Assembly: GCA_964019415.1 (NCBI GenBank)
Contig: OZ025890.1
Span: 3,564,553-3,628,552, forward strand
DNA length: 64,000 nucleotides
Direction of reading: 5' to 3'
DNA from: Ianthella basta
Lineage: Eukaryota > Porifera > Demospongiae > Verongiida > Ianthellidae
The position numbers were made by a program, and so were the translations under genes. The notes under the pieces were generated by a model. That model was given only the letters and a program-made list of their open reading frames with translations, searched no databases and was not told where the DNA came from. This document shows positions 48,731-61,800 of this stretch, piece by piece; the stretch's first letter is position 1; every line of letters begins with the position of its first letter.

Positions 48731-49831
48731 TGATCAGGATCTGAAGGCAGTGCAAAGGATACTGCAATAGTACTTACACACTTCGTTCAACTTCGGGAAT
48801 CAAGAGTCCGCCATAGTCGCCATTTTTCTCTCATCTCACGGTATTATGCTGGGAATGGAGTGCGTAAAGCGTGGTCTTTCATGCTGGGGTTGTCACGAGA
48901 TGCCAAGACTAAAAAGTAGGTTGTAACAATTTAAAACGGGGAAACAGATTCTGTTAATGGAGGCCACACCGTTGTGTCCTACAATTGACAATGATAGTTG
49001 CAGATTATGTTTTCTAGGGGCTGCCTGTGGCGGCCTTCTATTTATTCACATTGCAATTTTGCAAAAGCTCTATGAATACAGATTTTAGATTATTTCCCTG
49101 GTCTATGTATGTAATAGTTAAATGCTGCTCAAGAGATGTCTGCAGGATTTAGAGCACGAAGCTGGAGGGCGCGAAACGCCTGAGTGCTGAGTGGTCTAAA
49201 TCTTCACAGACACTGATTGGGCAGCATTTAAGTAATATACATTCAAAAACTGTTCTCTAATTCAATCAAAATCATCTCCCTATCTCCTCTTGACAATGTC
49301 AGCATCACTGGCAACTGATGACAATGAAAGCCCAATGGAAGAACTCTCCAGCACCTGTGAACCTTCTCGATACACTCCTTTGCCATCTGCCCCTAATCTT
49401 ACTTTATATGGAGGCCATTCGATGAGAAATGAAGGAATAGTTTGTAGCAACAAGTGCGTATTACAGCAGATACAAAATGGCTGCGACGGCATCATACAAA
49501 CTTCACACTCACTCTGCCCGCAATGTATGTGTATAGGATTTATTGTCACTCACACTCTGCCCACCACGTATGTCTATGGGATTTAGAATCATGCGTGAAG
49601 CAATTGGAATGCCACTCTGAGATTTAGAATCATTGTTTAGGCACACATTGCCGTGGCAATGGGATCTATAGCCCCTTATTTCATACTTAAATTGTGCTCC
49701 TACCCTTATTTCATTTAGTTGTGCATCTGCTTACCAATCACTTGATGTATACAAGAGGGGTAGTTGAGCATTACTAGTGGTTCCTACTGCTAAGTGGTTT
49801 ACTGCCTTTCTTGCAGGTTGTTTACATTTTC
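48731..49831. other. Spacer between the retroelement and the GTPase gene
   Basis: The first 100 bases are probably the retroelement 5' leader. A short open frame at 49296-49460 (MSASLATDDNESPMEEL...) could be an exon but cannot be joined to the GTPase in phase. A foldback lies at 49105-49241. A pyrimidine-rich acceptor (TTTCTTGCAG ending 49816) just before the GTPase ATG suggests a noncoding 5' exon somewhere in this spacer. Confidence 0.5.
49105..49241. repeat. Imperfect foldback with about 48-bp arms
   Basis: The left arm (about 49105-49153, with GTTAAATGCTGC and GATTTAGA) is the complement of the right arm (about 49193-49241, with TCTAAATC and GCAGCATTTAA) with scattered mismatches. They surround a 40-base GC-richer loop. 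It could be a MITE or the source of a hairpin RNA. Confidence 0.6.
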
Positions 49832-51157
49832 ATGGCTGAAGCAGTGGCTGTGAACATTGAGCATCCATTTGGGCCAAAACTAGCTCCAGATGACCATGAT
49901 AATGATGGTGCTAGCTACATAACCGTCCTCCTCTTGGGACCATCCGGTGTGGGTAAAAGCACTACAGGCAATAAGCTACTAATGGCTGATGAGGGAATCC
50001 AGTTGGATCGGTGGAATAGCTTGCAGTTTGGACTGCTACAACCTGAGAAAGAGAATGAAGCCACAGTGCCAAAGCTGATAGCTCCAACTAACAGTTGTTT
50101 TGCAGTTGGAGAGGGTACAGAATGCACAACTAGGAAGTTAGAGTTACTCTCTGGCGTTGCCTGTGGCATTCGAGTGCTAGACGTACCGGGGTTTGGTGAC
50201 TTGGATCCAAAGTCACAGAGAATTGAAGGTATTGATGATTTGCAGCTGATTAGGAAGATCTTGGCAGTTCAGGAAGAGCTTGATCTCCATTTTCATTTGG
50301 TGTTGTTTTTCCTTCCAAAAGATTGCACGCGAGCAGACCGCCATCTAGCAGAGCAACTGCAGCACTTGTACACAATGTTTGGTGTAGACATCTTCAAGAT
50401 CATGCTTGTGGTGGCCACGGTGAACCCACTCACAGACTTATCTGCAGAAAATGAGATTAAGCTCTTGGAGAAATGTCAACAAGCCTTCAGTACTGCTATG
50501 CAAAGGGTACTGCAAGGTGATTATGACATGGTAGAGAAGAAGCCAGAAGTTGTTTTCATTCCTGCTACGGCATCCAATGCAGATGTCAGGTCTCGTACTT
50601 TGGACAGAAGGCCATTACATGACAGGCATATCAAGCTGACATTCAATCCGTCTCGCTGCTACAAATGCACACAAAAATTGAGGAAAAAGCAAATGGCTTT
50701 TGACCGTGCTGATGCTGGTAACGACGGAAATCTGCCTGATGAAATTCATGAGAAATATGCTCCTTCCAAGCCCTCGCGTGAGTACAAGGAACTAGAAGCT
50801 AGTTCTCTATTTGATGCTGATCCTGAAAAAGGCTTGCTGACAGACACCTGTCATGTTGCTTTCATTCCTCGTGATTCCAAACTTAAGCGAGTTGCCGGAC
50901 GTGCATTCCATGTTATATCACTTGGTATGTACTACTTGTATCAAAAGGTCAAAGGTGAAAAGAAAATCCGTTGGTGGCACTTTGAGGAGGTATGCGTCTA
51001 TTGTCAGCAGGGCCCTGGGTCTGACCCTTGCTTTGTAGTTGGGCAGGAATACAAGCTTAAACTCAATGATGATACAACTGAAACCATTGTAGTACAGCAT
51101 CGCAGCTATGAGGAAAGGTTGGTCAGGTATTCTGGCTACCCTGGATTAAAGCTGTGA
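49832..51157 (+). CDS. Intronless AIG1-like (GIMAP-like) P-loop GTPase with CxxC pairs
   Basis: A 441-residue uninterrupted frame. The P-loop is LLLGPSGVGKSTTGNKLL (Gly36-Ser43), a threonine-rich switch follows (GEGTECTTRKLEL), and the Walker B/G3 element is VLDVPGFGD (Asp117-Gly120). The order and spacing fit AIG1/GIMAP or related TRAFAC GTPases that act on membranes and in immunity or stress. No clear guanine-specificity NKxD-type motif is visible; VATVNPL lies where it would be expected. The C-terminal half has two CxxC pairs, CYKC (276-279) and CVYC (388-391), which could bind zinc. The Met at 49832 was chosen because a splice-acceptor-like TTGCAG ends 15 bases before it. The frame has no introns, unlike neighbouring genes, so it may be a retrocopy or a naturally intronless family member. 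Confidence 0.83.
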   Translation: MAEAVAVNIEHPFGPKLAPDDHDNDGASYITVLLLGPSGVGKSTTGNKLLMADEGIQLDRWNSLQFGLLQPEKENEATVPKLIAPTNSCFAVGEGTECTTRKLELLSGVACGIRVLDVPGFGDLDPKSQRIEGIDDLQLIRKILAVQEELDLHFHLVLFFLPKDCTRADRHLAEQLQHLYTMFGVDIFKIMLVVATVNPLTDLSAENEIKLLEKCQQAFSTAMQRVLQGDYDMVEKKPEVVFIPATASNADVRSRTLDRRPLHDRHIKLTFNPSRCYKCTQKLRKKQMAFDRADAGNDGNLPDEIHEKYAPSKPSREYKELEASSLFDADPEKGLLTDTCHVAFIPRDSKLKRVAGRAFHVISLGMYYLYQKVKGEKKIRWWHFEEVCVYCQQGPGSDPCFVVGQEYKLKLNDDTTETIVVQHRSYEERLVRYSGYPGLKL

Positions 51158-54100
51158 CTTGTGCTTTAGACATTTCTTCGTTGATACGTACATAGCTCAT
51201 TTCTTTTATGTTGACTGCAAAGTAATTATACTAACTGTTGCATATTCCTAGGCAGTAGGGAAGGCTACAAGCTTCCTCTATACATATGTCTTTATTATTA
51301 CTGTAAAGCTATGCAAACAACAACTTTAATTACAAGTGTTATAAATTAGGAATCTGCTATGATTTTGTGTGAATTATTAATTGATTGGCCTCTGTTGATG
51401 TAATCTAGTTGAAAAGTCACAGATTTCCAGCTGAGTTGATCATGAATTAAAACACTTTTAGTATACTTTATATGATTAGGGAGGCCAGCAACCACATTCA
51501 TAGTGTTCACAACTCTGCAAACCTCTAATCATTACTTTGGACACTCAATTAATGCTATACAGCAGAGTGTATTATGAGTTGAATGTGAAGTAAATGTGTA
51601 AATACACTGATACTATAATTATACAGAGACCCCTGGGAGGGCTTTCTTGCTGCTTGAAACCCTTCACCTCTATGAAGGGCTTAATCTAGTCTGAATGTGG
51701 GCCACAACCAGATAATTGATTGGTTTCACACCTCTACTTAAGTTTTGCCTTGTCAAAATGGCCTCCAGTTGGACCTTCTATAGATGGAATGATTCAGCAC
51801 TTTAGATATATATTACAGTGGCATAAAAAATGAGGATCTCAATGTGCCAGGAACATTTTCTACTATAAAAACTCCAAGACAGAGCCCTTCTTCATAATTA
51901 TGTGTGGTAATGTGCAGTGATGGTTTAAGCTCAGGCTACATTTGCTAATGCTTCTTCACTCATTAAACATAGGAGACCACCTTGGGATCTGCCAGCAAAA
52001 AGGACAACCAGTCTGGATATCAATCTAGCAAAATCATTCAATTCAGGATCAGAATTCCTAACTCATGCAGAAAAGGAACCATTCCAAATTTCAGTCGTGC
52101 CTACAGTTATTGGGTTTCAGTCCCAATTGCAATTGCCCCAATGCCATTAGCACTCCACAATCAATAGTGTGGGTATAGTTTGGAACAGTACATTGTCATA
52201 AACTAACCAGCGCCTTGGATTAAACATCATACAAAATGGACATTAGGCATTCACTGTGTGTATAGAGAAAGGCCCATTTACACGTTTGTTGCAGTACTTG
52301 GTGTGCATGCAACAGTGGAAGCCTGTTGTAGTCAGTAGAGAAAGGGACATTTCAAATTCAGTGCAAGACATTTCATGCTTAATGATTTCAACTTATCAAT
52401 ATATCTTTCCTTCTGACTTGATGAACCTGGCAGGCACACTAGCAAGTTATGTGAAATCATGGGTTCTCATGAGCATACACTGACACTACATCATGCAGTG
52501 ATAAGGTGATGTGCACATGCTATTAAGAAGACCCTTGTGGTTGAAACATTTCACTACCTCTAATTTGCTACTGTTGTGTGTGCTCCTATGTATATATATC
52601 CATAACTTCAGGCCAGTTAAGTGTAGAAAGCACCTTGTAGAGGTATAATGTTGTATAATAAGTAGGCTTTCCTGAAAGTCTAGAAGAGATGTAGGGATGG
52701 TACTATACCTATCCAGTAACACGCACCCTATATTGGCATTGACTAAGGAACAGGAAGGATAGTGCTTAGCATTGCAATACACATTCAACCACCATTTCTC
52801 CATCCCTACATCTGGCATTGTTTTCAATGTAATACAATTACTATCATGGGTACTCAAGAATTTTCCTAAGATGGTTCAAGTGATGGTCATGATAAGAAGA
52901 GTGAATTGTGTGTTAAGTGTCATAGGTGCTGTGATGTTGTCATGGCTCATCGTTCTTAATTGAGCTGGAGAGTTGGGATTCCATGGCAGCACTGTCCAGT
53001 GTGCTGTCATAGCATGGCCAGCCATTAATTGATGGTGAGCCCCAAATACACATGCATCACACATGATCTAAGGAGGCTGAAGTTGATTCGATCGGGCCTC
53101 CAGACAGCCAATGGTGTTGCAGTACATTGTGATGTATACAACCCTATTCTACTATTCGTACTATTCCTTTCACCCCTCTGCCAGCCCATCAGAAACTCCT
53201 ACCCTCCTGATGTATAATTACCTTTACATCATCCTACAGATGTTGCCAGCTAGGGATGGTGATAAGGTGGCTGATATTAAGATATGACCTACTTTGTCTT
53301 CAAGGGCATTCAGGTAAACCTATATACATTGCCAGGTGGACACAATGCCACAATGTATCACTGTATATTGTGAAGTTGATAATGTTTTTTGTGGATGCTG
53401 GGAGTCGACCATGTCCTGACATGTATACGCAATGACAGAGGCGTTCCATTTTTTTGACCTATAATTATACCTAGCCATGTGTGGCTGGGGTGACCTGTGA
53501 CACCTTTTAAATGTGTCATTGCATCATCAGTCGGAGTAAAAGCAATCCTGTGGAACAGACAGTAACAGTCTATGGTCGCAACAGCCATGGAATGGACAAG
53601 ACCCGTCTTATTCGTGATATATAGGGCCCATACGAGCACAGCATCAGCAGACAGGAAGATTTCTAAGGTAGTCGAGGTGTGTGTCGCGGTCCTAAACTGT
53701 GCAGTCTTGTAGCTACCTGCACTACAACCTACTGGTGTCACATAATTGCTCCTGCTACCGGCTGGTGTCTTTAAAAGCCATAGGGCTACTCCAACCACCG
53801 GACTGTGTGATTAACCCTAACCCTAACCCTAACCCTAACCCTAACCCTGACATACCGATATTTCGGTGGCAGCCATTCCAAACTTAAAAGGGGCTCAATT
53901 CAGCTACCCGTAATGTCGACTATTCACATTGGTCAACATTGCTGTAGGGGATAAGAATTACTTAGTTGTGCAGAGTAACTAGTTACATGTTGTCGCATGG
54001 ACCAGACCCGCAGACCTTAGTGCCACCTAGTCTCGTGTGCCAAATGTTCCTGCTGTTTAGAGACCTGGGGAGAAACAGACAGCTAGTCTTGACTGGCAGT

Positions 54101-54503
54101 GTGTGTAATTTCCCTAGCTATAGGTATAAATCCGAGACCACAAGTCAACTCAGCCATATAGGTTCTGCCGCCTATGCAACTCTTCGCTGTCAAACGTGGC
54201 ACGACCATGAAGTAGGTCTCCGATGCACGCATGCAAATGTACACAACAATGCACGCAAAACTTCACTATTTGGCATGGGCCTAGCTTGTCTCTTGTGTTT
54301 CACTGCTGTACATGTATATGTTATTACATTGGAATCAATGGGGTAGCTTAAAAAGGTAGGTCACCAATACGAGTTGGGATAGCTAACTCTGTAATATCAG
54401 GAAATTTCAAAATGTATAGTCTGTGAGATCCTGCCACTCTTTCACATGTAGGAATATGTAAGGAGTTCAAGGACAGTGCCTCACATATAAAGTACATCCT
54501 TAA
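51158..54503. other. Long intergenic region, no gene recognised
   Basis: Several open frames of 60-146 codons occur, but none has a recognisable motif. An inverted pair GATGTAGGGATGG (52688-52700) and CCATCCCTACATC (52800-52812) shares its core with the arms of the MITE at 8814-9068, so a related short element may lie at about 52685-52815. A telomere-repeat tract is at 53812-53848. Confidence 0.5.
53812..53848. repeat. Interstitial telomere-type repeat (CCCTAA)n
   Basis: Six consecutive CCCTAA units, the last degenerating to CCCTGA, in an internal position. TTAGGG is the standard animal telomere repeat; here ordinary sequence continues on both sides. Confidence 0.95.
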
Positions 54504-54527
54504 GTGGAGATCTGTTTGTCAGACATC

Positions 54528-55400
54528 ATGTATGTAGTTAGAAAGTGGTTTGCCAGCTTTCCTAGAAATCGGCGCTGTGAAAGTCTCTGCTTCATTCGCA
54601 AACTGACAGCAAGGAGAGCACCTTTACCTATTACAAAGGAAGCAAGGACAGTGAAGTGTGCACCAGTGAAGAGTCTGTCTGTGGCCAGAGACCAGAAATC
54701 ACTGACAGTCAGTTGGTTGCACTGTCCCCCGACATCCTATCATGCTGTGTGGTTGCAGTATCAGCGCTGGTGTCCGGAGTGCCGAACAGTTGCAGATGAA
54801 ACCCCATTCTACAATCCTCAGAAGCTTCTTCCCAATTACACCATAAAGAGCGCAGTAATGAAAGACAGCTATCATCACCTGGAATGGAGGGAAAAGGAAC
54901 AGGGCAGAAGCCACAATAGCAAACTGCCATTGTGGTACCTGGAGAAGCATATATATTGGGAAGATGGCAGGAGTGTTATTCCCCATGAAGTTAAGTGGGA
55001 GGCATTGAAGCACCCAGAGCCAGTGGAGTATGATAACTTCATGTCAAGTGATGAGGTTGTGTTTGAGTTCCTGCTTACAGCTGCCTCTGCATGGTCAGTT
55101 AGCAATGCTCAAGAACGTCCCAGCTGAGCCTGGGAAGTCTGAAGCTTAAAGTGAGTGAGTACATCATGCAGCACCACTATGGGCCAATTGAAGATGTAAA
55201 GTCAGCTCCTCCAGAAAAGCAAACAATGTTGGAAATTTATGTATGGTGCTCCCATTGCACATGGATTACCAGTGGCGGGAGTCTCCAGCTGGGTGTCTCT
55301 CTTTCCACTGCCTCACCTTTGATGTCTTTGGAGCTGTACTGAACTGTTGGCACAACAATGCAGGGCAAACTGCAGACTAAGTGGTACTGTCTGTAGCGAA
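54528..55400 (+). pseudogene. Gamma-butyrobetaine/trimethyllysine dioxygenase-like pseudogene
   Basis: The open part (54528-55127) has an Arg-rich, mitochondrial-targeting-like start (MYVVRKWFASFPRNRR). It is followed by the N-terminal domain typical of carnitine-pathway dioxygenases: SLTVSWLHCPPTSYHAVWLQ, WCPEC, then KSAVMKDSYHHLEW and LPLWYLEKHIYWED. Further pieces of the TauD-like domain appear only by changing frame: LAMLKNVPAEPG (about 55092), SEYIMQHHYGPIEDVKSAPP (about 55155) and HMDYQWRESPAGCLSFHCL (about 55258), which keeps the iron-binding H-x-D. At least three frameshifts and in-frame stops separate them, and the second iron ligand is not seen. No introns remain, so a processed (retrotransposed) pseudogene is likely. 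The intact family hydroxylates carnitine precursors using Fe(II) and 2-oxoglutarate. Confidence 0.72.
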
Positions 55401-55861
55401 GACTACTTACCATGGAATGTAACGGACCAGTCAGACTGAAACTTGAGATCATACCAAGCAGCTCCAACTGCAAGGTACAACACATGCACAATGCCCCTAC
55501 ACGTGCCGAGCTAATCAACCCAATGTTGCCTCCACAACCTATATGCATTCACAAGTGCTGGACATCCTGCTGCCTCACATCCAAAGCACATGTGAGATTT
55601 AAATTCCAGCAGCTGAGCACAATTTGCAAAGCATACAGCAGTTAGCCATCATGCGCATAGCAACTCTGTCTCAATGAAATCCCAATACACAAATCAGCAG
55701 GAACCATGCAGTGCTAACAAGACCTTGTACTATACTGCCAACAATGAAGCATGTGCTTTTGTAAAATGTACAAATTAACTTATTACATTAATAATTTGTT
55801 TGTACACACTAACAAAGTGCTTGTGCATACAAACATGCACGCAAACTAGAAACTGTTCTGG
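55401..55861. other. Spacer downstream of the pseudogene and of CLASRP
   Basis: No coding features were recognised. It presumably includes the 3' untranslated region of the minus-strand CLASRP gene. Confidence 0.4.
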
Positions 55862-58800
55862 TCAATGATACCTGCTAGAGGACTGGGCAACCTGCTGCAT
55901 GGAAAGAGAGTGTTCCTTGGTTCTTTGTTTCTTCTTGTCAAGCTTCACTGTGCATGTGAGAGCATGAGTACACGAGTTGATAGACAGAAACATCCCATAA
56001 ACAATGCAGGTTCCCTTACTGGTGGGCACATGTACTGTGTACTGCATGTACTGTACATACAGTACTGATTTGAAATACCGTACCATAGCTCAGACTGCAC
56101 GTACGTGCGAGCAGCGTGTGGGTACGCGTGAGTAAGTGCAATGTTAACACTTCGATACATGCAAAATGGCCGCCGTTTCATCATCACTCTGACATCAAGG
56201 TAAAAATGGAGGCAGGCGTTGGTGTCTATGTGAGACTAGGTAATAGGTGATAATACCTCGTACGCAATAATGTAGCAAATGAAACTTAATACAGAATGAA
56301 GCTGCGTCGTATCTGATCGGGCATGGACGGCTTAATGGCAATTTCAGAAGAGGAACGCCTGTTTAAAAGCCCTTGCTGTTACGAGAATTTGGATATAAAT
56401 AATTGTGCTAATAACTGCGCGAACTGCGCATACCCGCATAACACATACGTGCGCGTGTGGTTGCCAGCGTTTGGTGTGTTGTTTTCTGGTAAAGCATTTC
56501 TAATCAGTACAGTACACACACAACATACATACTAATGCACACATTGGTATCAAACATGAGTACACACATACCCCCATGTAATACAACACTGCTAGTACAC
56601 AAGACAGGGTGGATTGCCTGAGCAAGACCAGGCAGCCTAACCTGCATTAATGCAGTAAACAATTCAACAAACACATGCATGTATGCAGTGCAAGCATGGG
56701 CGTGCGCTACGGGTAGCCAGGATACTTATCACACAGAAATAGATGCACACTTTTAATGTGCTCAAATCCAGTTGTACAACTTGCTGGTATCATGATTAAT
56801 TGGTAATAGATCTTGTCGCCCTGGTAACATGTATCTAAATGCTGCACCTATGTACATTTCATAGAGCATTTTGTGCAGATGTCTAAATATGGGTACTCTG
56901 TGGGGGCATCCATTATGACATCACTTATACTCAAACTTATTGTACGTCAATTGTCTTACTGCAATTACAGGAAACACCCAAACAATAAAGGCCCAAGTGC
57001 AAATACACGCATACACATACAGTACATCAAGCGTGACAAACCCTCAAAGTCTGAGAGGAACACACATACACACTGCATCCATGTACGCAAACAAAACGTA
57101 CATACAAACCTACATATGTACCTTGTTTGCTAATTTGTGCCTGGAGACGTTTCTGTAATCTTTCTTGTGGAGTCATTTTACTCTGAGAAATGGCAAAGAC
57201 AATGCTTACATGACACATGCCCACAACACACCAAAATAGATGTTAGAACAAGGTGGCATAGGGGGCAATATCATTGCAGAGTGCTAAGCCATAATTACAT
57301 GTGTCTCTTGTCTACAGCAATATTCTTGCACCACAAATAGTGCTAGAAGTAAAATATTGAGTTTTACACTAAGGTATGAATTGTGGTTCTTTGGAACAAA
57401 CACACAAAAAGCAACATAGTAGCAATAAAACACACACAGCATTACTTGTCAGACTCTACTGAAAGCAGAGGAAAGCCTGTTAGCAGTTGGCAAAGACTCT
57501 CAGGTCAAAACCTCCTGCAACCATTTTGATCGAAGCTGCAGTCAAATATTACCACTTATGTGTGGTGCTTAACAACCAGATCTTACGTGGTCACAGCAGC
57601 AGTAATAGTAGGTGGTGGTGAATGGTGTGGCACTAGCAGTAGTCAGTGTATTGGTTCACATCGCTACAGTTATGCTTCAGATGAACATTAACTAATTACC
57701 CTATGCCCTAGGGTAATGTTGAATAACTGAGCCACCAGTAGAGGAATGCTTGTCACTATGTATGCTGCAACTTTCATACCTTTTCTTTATTCTTAAGAAC
57801 TGGTAGTGTAATTGGTTTCTGCACTGATTCTTTGCTCCTGTCTTGTTCAGGAGATGACTGTCTGTCATCTGATGAAGATGGGCTGCTTCTTCTGTATCTC
57901 TTAAGTTTGGGAGGGGGTGACTGAGATCGAGATTTTGATCTTGAAGATGATCTTGATCTTGTCCTTGAGTGGGACCTTGACCTCCTGCTATGCTGCAATC
58001 TACTTTTACGATCCTGGCTCCTACTTCTACTTCGATGCCTACCAGCTGAAACTGGGGACCTGGAGAATCTTCGTCTTCTTTGAGGAGAAGAAGACCGGGA
58101 GTGGGATCGTGAATATCGCTTCTTTTGATCTCTAGACTGATACCGACTTCTGGTACGGGAATGGGACCGAGAGCGACTGCGAGAGTGCCTTCTTCTATGA
58201 TGGCTCTCCCTGGCTGGTGACCTGGACAGAACAGAACAATCCCAAGGTACAGTAACACATACATTGCACCATGCAAATCATCCAAGCATAACTTGCACTA
58301 TTTTGGTAGGCTATGGTGTGACACACACACACACACACACACACCTATGTTTCCTGTTGTCAGATCTCCACTCTCGTTCACTGTATCTTGACCTGGAGGT
58401 TGAACCAGACTGTCGTCTCATCCCATCACTCCTGCCACTCTCCCGCCTCTCTCCTCCCATCCTTCCATCCCTTGAACTACCACTGGTGCAACCCCTCCTT
58501 GTGGCTGAACCACCAGATGCACTGCCCCCTCCTCTGCTGGAGGATGCAGGATGATGCTCACCATGCTTTCGCTCCTCCTCTCCACCAAAAGAAGTAATGT
58601 ATTCAATTTTTGCTTCCTTTTCTGGAGAGCTTGAACGGGAACTGGAATCACCCCTGAAAAAAGACAGAGACATCACACACGGAACAACATGGCCTTAGAG
58701 CAATGGCCAACCATAGAGACAGCTACAATGGCAACTTCAGATGTGCACTTCATCAGGAGTAATAAGAAGCGAGGCACTTTGGTAAGCTGCAATTACCTTT

Positions 58801-61800
58801 ACTGTGGTGTATGACTGAGTGTAGATACAGAGATGCACACACAAACAGAACCACAACACAGTAAAGGGACAGCTCTGTAGTTAGTAGTGTAACTAGTTGA
58901 TGATGGCAACACAGCAACTGCTGCAGCTACAATTTGTTCTAGTCGGTCCAGTACTTTTAAATGCAGACCCACTATGTGCCCCCATCCAGGACATGGGTGA
59001 TAAACGAACAGTCTGCTAAGCCATATGATGCACCACTGATTGTCCTATGTATGCTTGTTTATGCCTACCCAGTGCATAGTGCTTAGACACTAGAGGAGTT
59101 TTTACAAACATTGGCTAACAGAAGAAAATTTGTGAAAATAATGTCTCACAAAAGTTACAATGTACATAAATATCCAGAATAATGGGAGGGTATAATTTGT
59201 GAATTGTCCTACACCAAGCTATTCAAGTATACCCCACAACCATAACTAAGTGTGTCTACACTTTCAAGCCAGGACATGCACGACTACAATCACACCAAGT
59301 ACCTCTCTCCCTCTGGTCTGTACTCCTCATACGTTGGACTGTTGCGCATGGAATAACTGCACCAAGGGTGAGATGGAGAGGAGAGGTACGTCATCCACTT
59401 AGCACACTCCTCAGTGGTACACACGTATACAAACGTGCTAGTAGTGGTTTGTACTGTGGCTTGGCTGATACAGTGATGCACAATGATGCTGGCTGATACC
59501 ACTTAAACATGCAAATGGTACCAAAAGATGATTAGAAGATGTCAATTTCCTCCAGAGGAGACCCAAGTCCAATACATGCAATAAGTGTTATTGTAAGTGA
59601 AAAGTTGAAATAACCAACGTTATCACTATTTACATATAATGGTTCTAGTGAGAGTACCAGGTCCAGTAAGAACACTGAATTAAACTTTTGAAGTCATATG
59701 TGGGGGACATCCTGTAATCACTTTTAAATGGTGGGAACAGTGGGCATTTTCTGTAAAGCTAAATCTATACACTGTATACAGCAAGTAAGCTATTGCTGTC
59801 CAGGCCCAGGGCAACTACTTCAGTGGAGGAACCATATATATGGTATGAGATGCCCATTGCACCAGTCAAGGGAGACAGGCTAGGGGCACCTAACGGACAT
59901 ATACATAGTGCCACACTACAAGGTGCCCAGAGCACAATACAGATGTGTGCAAAGGTTAAACTGCTAGTAGTCACATAGGAAAGTCACCATTCATTAAATC
60001 CCATTACACGTAACCTACATGTGTACACCCACCTCCGAGGTGAGTGCCTTCTAGCTGCCACTACACTCTCCTTGAGCATCTTTCTCTCCTTCCTTGACTT
60101 TTTCCCATGTAGAGCACTCTTTTCTCTCTCTGCCAAGCGGTGCTCTTTCTGGTCTAGTAAGTCTACTTTCTCACTGCGCAGACTCCTACAGCAGGTACAA
60201 CCAAACTTAACTTTTACACTTTTCTTTACATACACATACGTATATAGCATTGTCTACCAGTCAGAAAATGACATGTATTTGACTCACATTTCACTATTTA
60301 ACTATTACTTGCATGTGTGCCTACATTGTTGTATTCTTGTTAATGATTCACTAGCTTATTGCCTACCAGTACAATGTCAATGCACATACACACACACGCA
60401 CAAAAACATGCAAACAGACACACACCTGCTGAAATAGCCTCCAGTGACACTATACTCAAGTGCCAACAGGTTCAGCCTGTCTACATCAGTACGACTCATC
60501 ATGTCGACATCCATGTCAACCTCGTAGTCACTTTCACTGCTAAACAACTTGTCATCGTCATCTTCGTCATTGTCATCACTGTCTAAGGGGCTAAAGGAGG
60601 ATGATGCCACTGCTTGGGCACTCCCTTCATAGTCAAACCCGATAGCTGCTTTGCTACCAACCAACCTAATGCACAAGGAGAAGACAGTTCATTTAATGCT
60701 GACAGAACTGGGGCATGCTACATGCAATGGACAGAGGGAAGGGAGAGGGAGAGGGAAAGTGGAGAGTGAAGTGGAAGGTGAACATGGAGGAGGAAGGAAC
60801 ATAACCAAATACACAACATCTGCACTTTGATTTTTCCTTGTTTGCTTTTTTCTGTGTTTCAGAGTACATATCCTCAATTTCCAGCTCCTTCAGACACTTC
60901 TCCTCTGAGATGCCCTTAAAGGCATTCTGAACTAGTGTGCGGTAACGCTCATAATTACACCACAGCTCTTCTTGTTCCTCTTCATATGACAGGCTGAGGG
61001 CCAGGAAGGAGAAGGTGGAGAGGACGAGGGGAGGTGTGAGACAGAAATTGTAAATATTGCATTGCATTCAAAGCCACAGTAGGTACTCATCCCCCCACCT
61101 CCTCCAATCACACACAAACCATTTTTCCTGTTATGTGCACCTCACAAACAGACACTCTCCACTCCAGCCCCTCCCCTCCCTCTCCTCACTCTGGACTGCT
61201 GTCCCTCTTGTATGGTGGAATGTAGTCAAGGTGAGCCCGTACGTCAAACCGTGATATCATCACATTACTGTCACCTGACCAGGGCATCCTACGAGGGGTG
61301 AGGGAGGGCACCGTCAAGTACACTGCACTGCACTCCTCCCCAACATATCAGAGAATTTTGGACACCATTGAGATAGGTGATAGCTGAGTGTGCAAACTAG
61401 TGAGTAAAGCACCTTCAATTTGACTTACGTACACTATAGCTAGCAATATAAGACAATAGCACTATTTGATACAAGGCCTAGTTACAAGCCCACCACCACA
61501 TGGACACTTGAAGGGTACCACAGAACCAGTACTGATGCAGTATCCTTGCCCTCACAGCATGCAACTACAGTACAAGCAGGTTGGTGCCCACAAGCAGCTG
61601 GGGCCTTGTGGTAAGGGGCTAGCATACTAGGCTAGAATGCATAATGTGCAACTACTTGGCAAACAAGTACACTAACTACCACATGGGGTGACGGGAAAGG
61701 ATGCAAGCATGCAAGCATGTATGTGAGCAACAACGTCAATTTAACAAAAGGCATCACACAACACCCCCTCTTCTATTGTGGGGTCCATTTCACTGTCACT

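Noticed and set aside
49296..49460. N-terminal exon of the AIG1-like GTPase
   Set aside because: The best donor (GTGCGT) leaves phase 2, which does not match the GTPase frame after the TTGCAG acceptor.
53358..53798. 146-codon minus-strand open frame
   Set aside because: No motif, no splice context and no resemblance to known proteins; length is possible by chance.
53812..53848. Chromosome end (telomere)
   Set aside because: Only six units and ordinary sequence, including genes, continues on both sides.
57701..58285. 194-codon alternative frame over CLASRP exon 9
   Set aside because: The RS-dipeptide frame of the same exon joins in phase with exons 8 and 10; this frame is a shadow.
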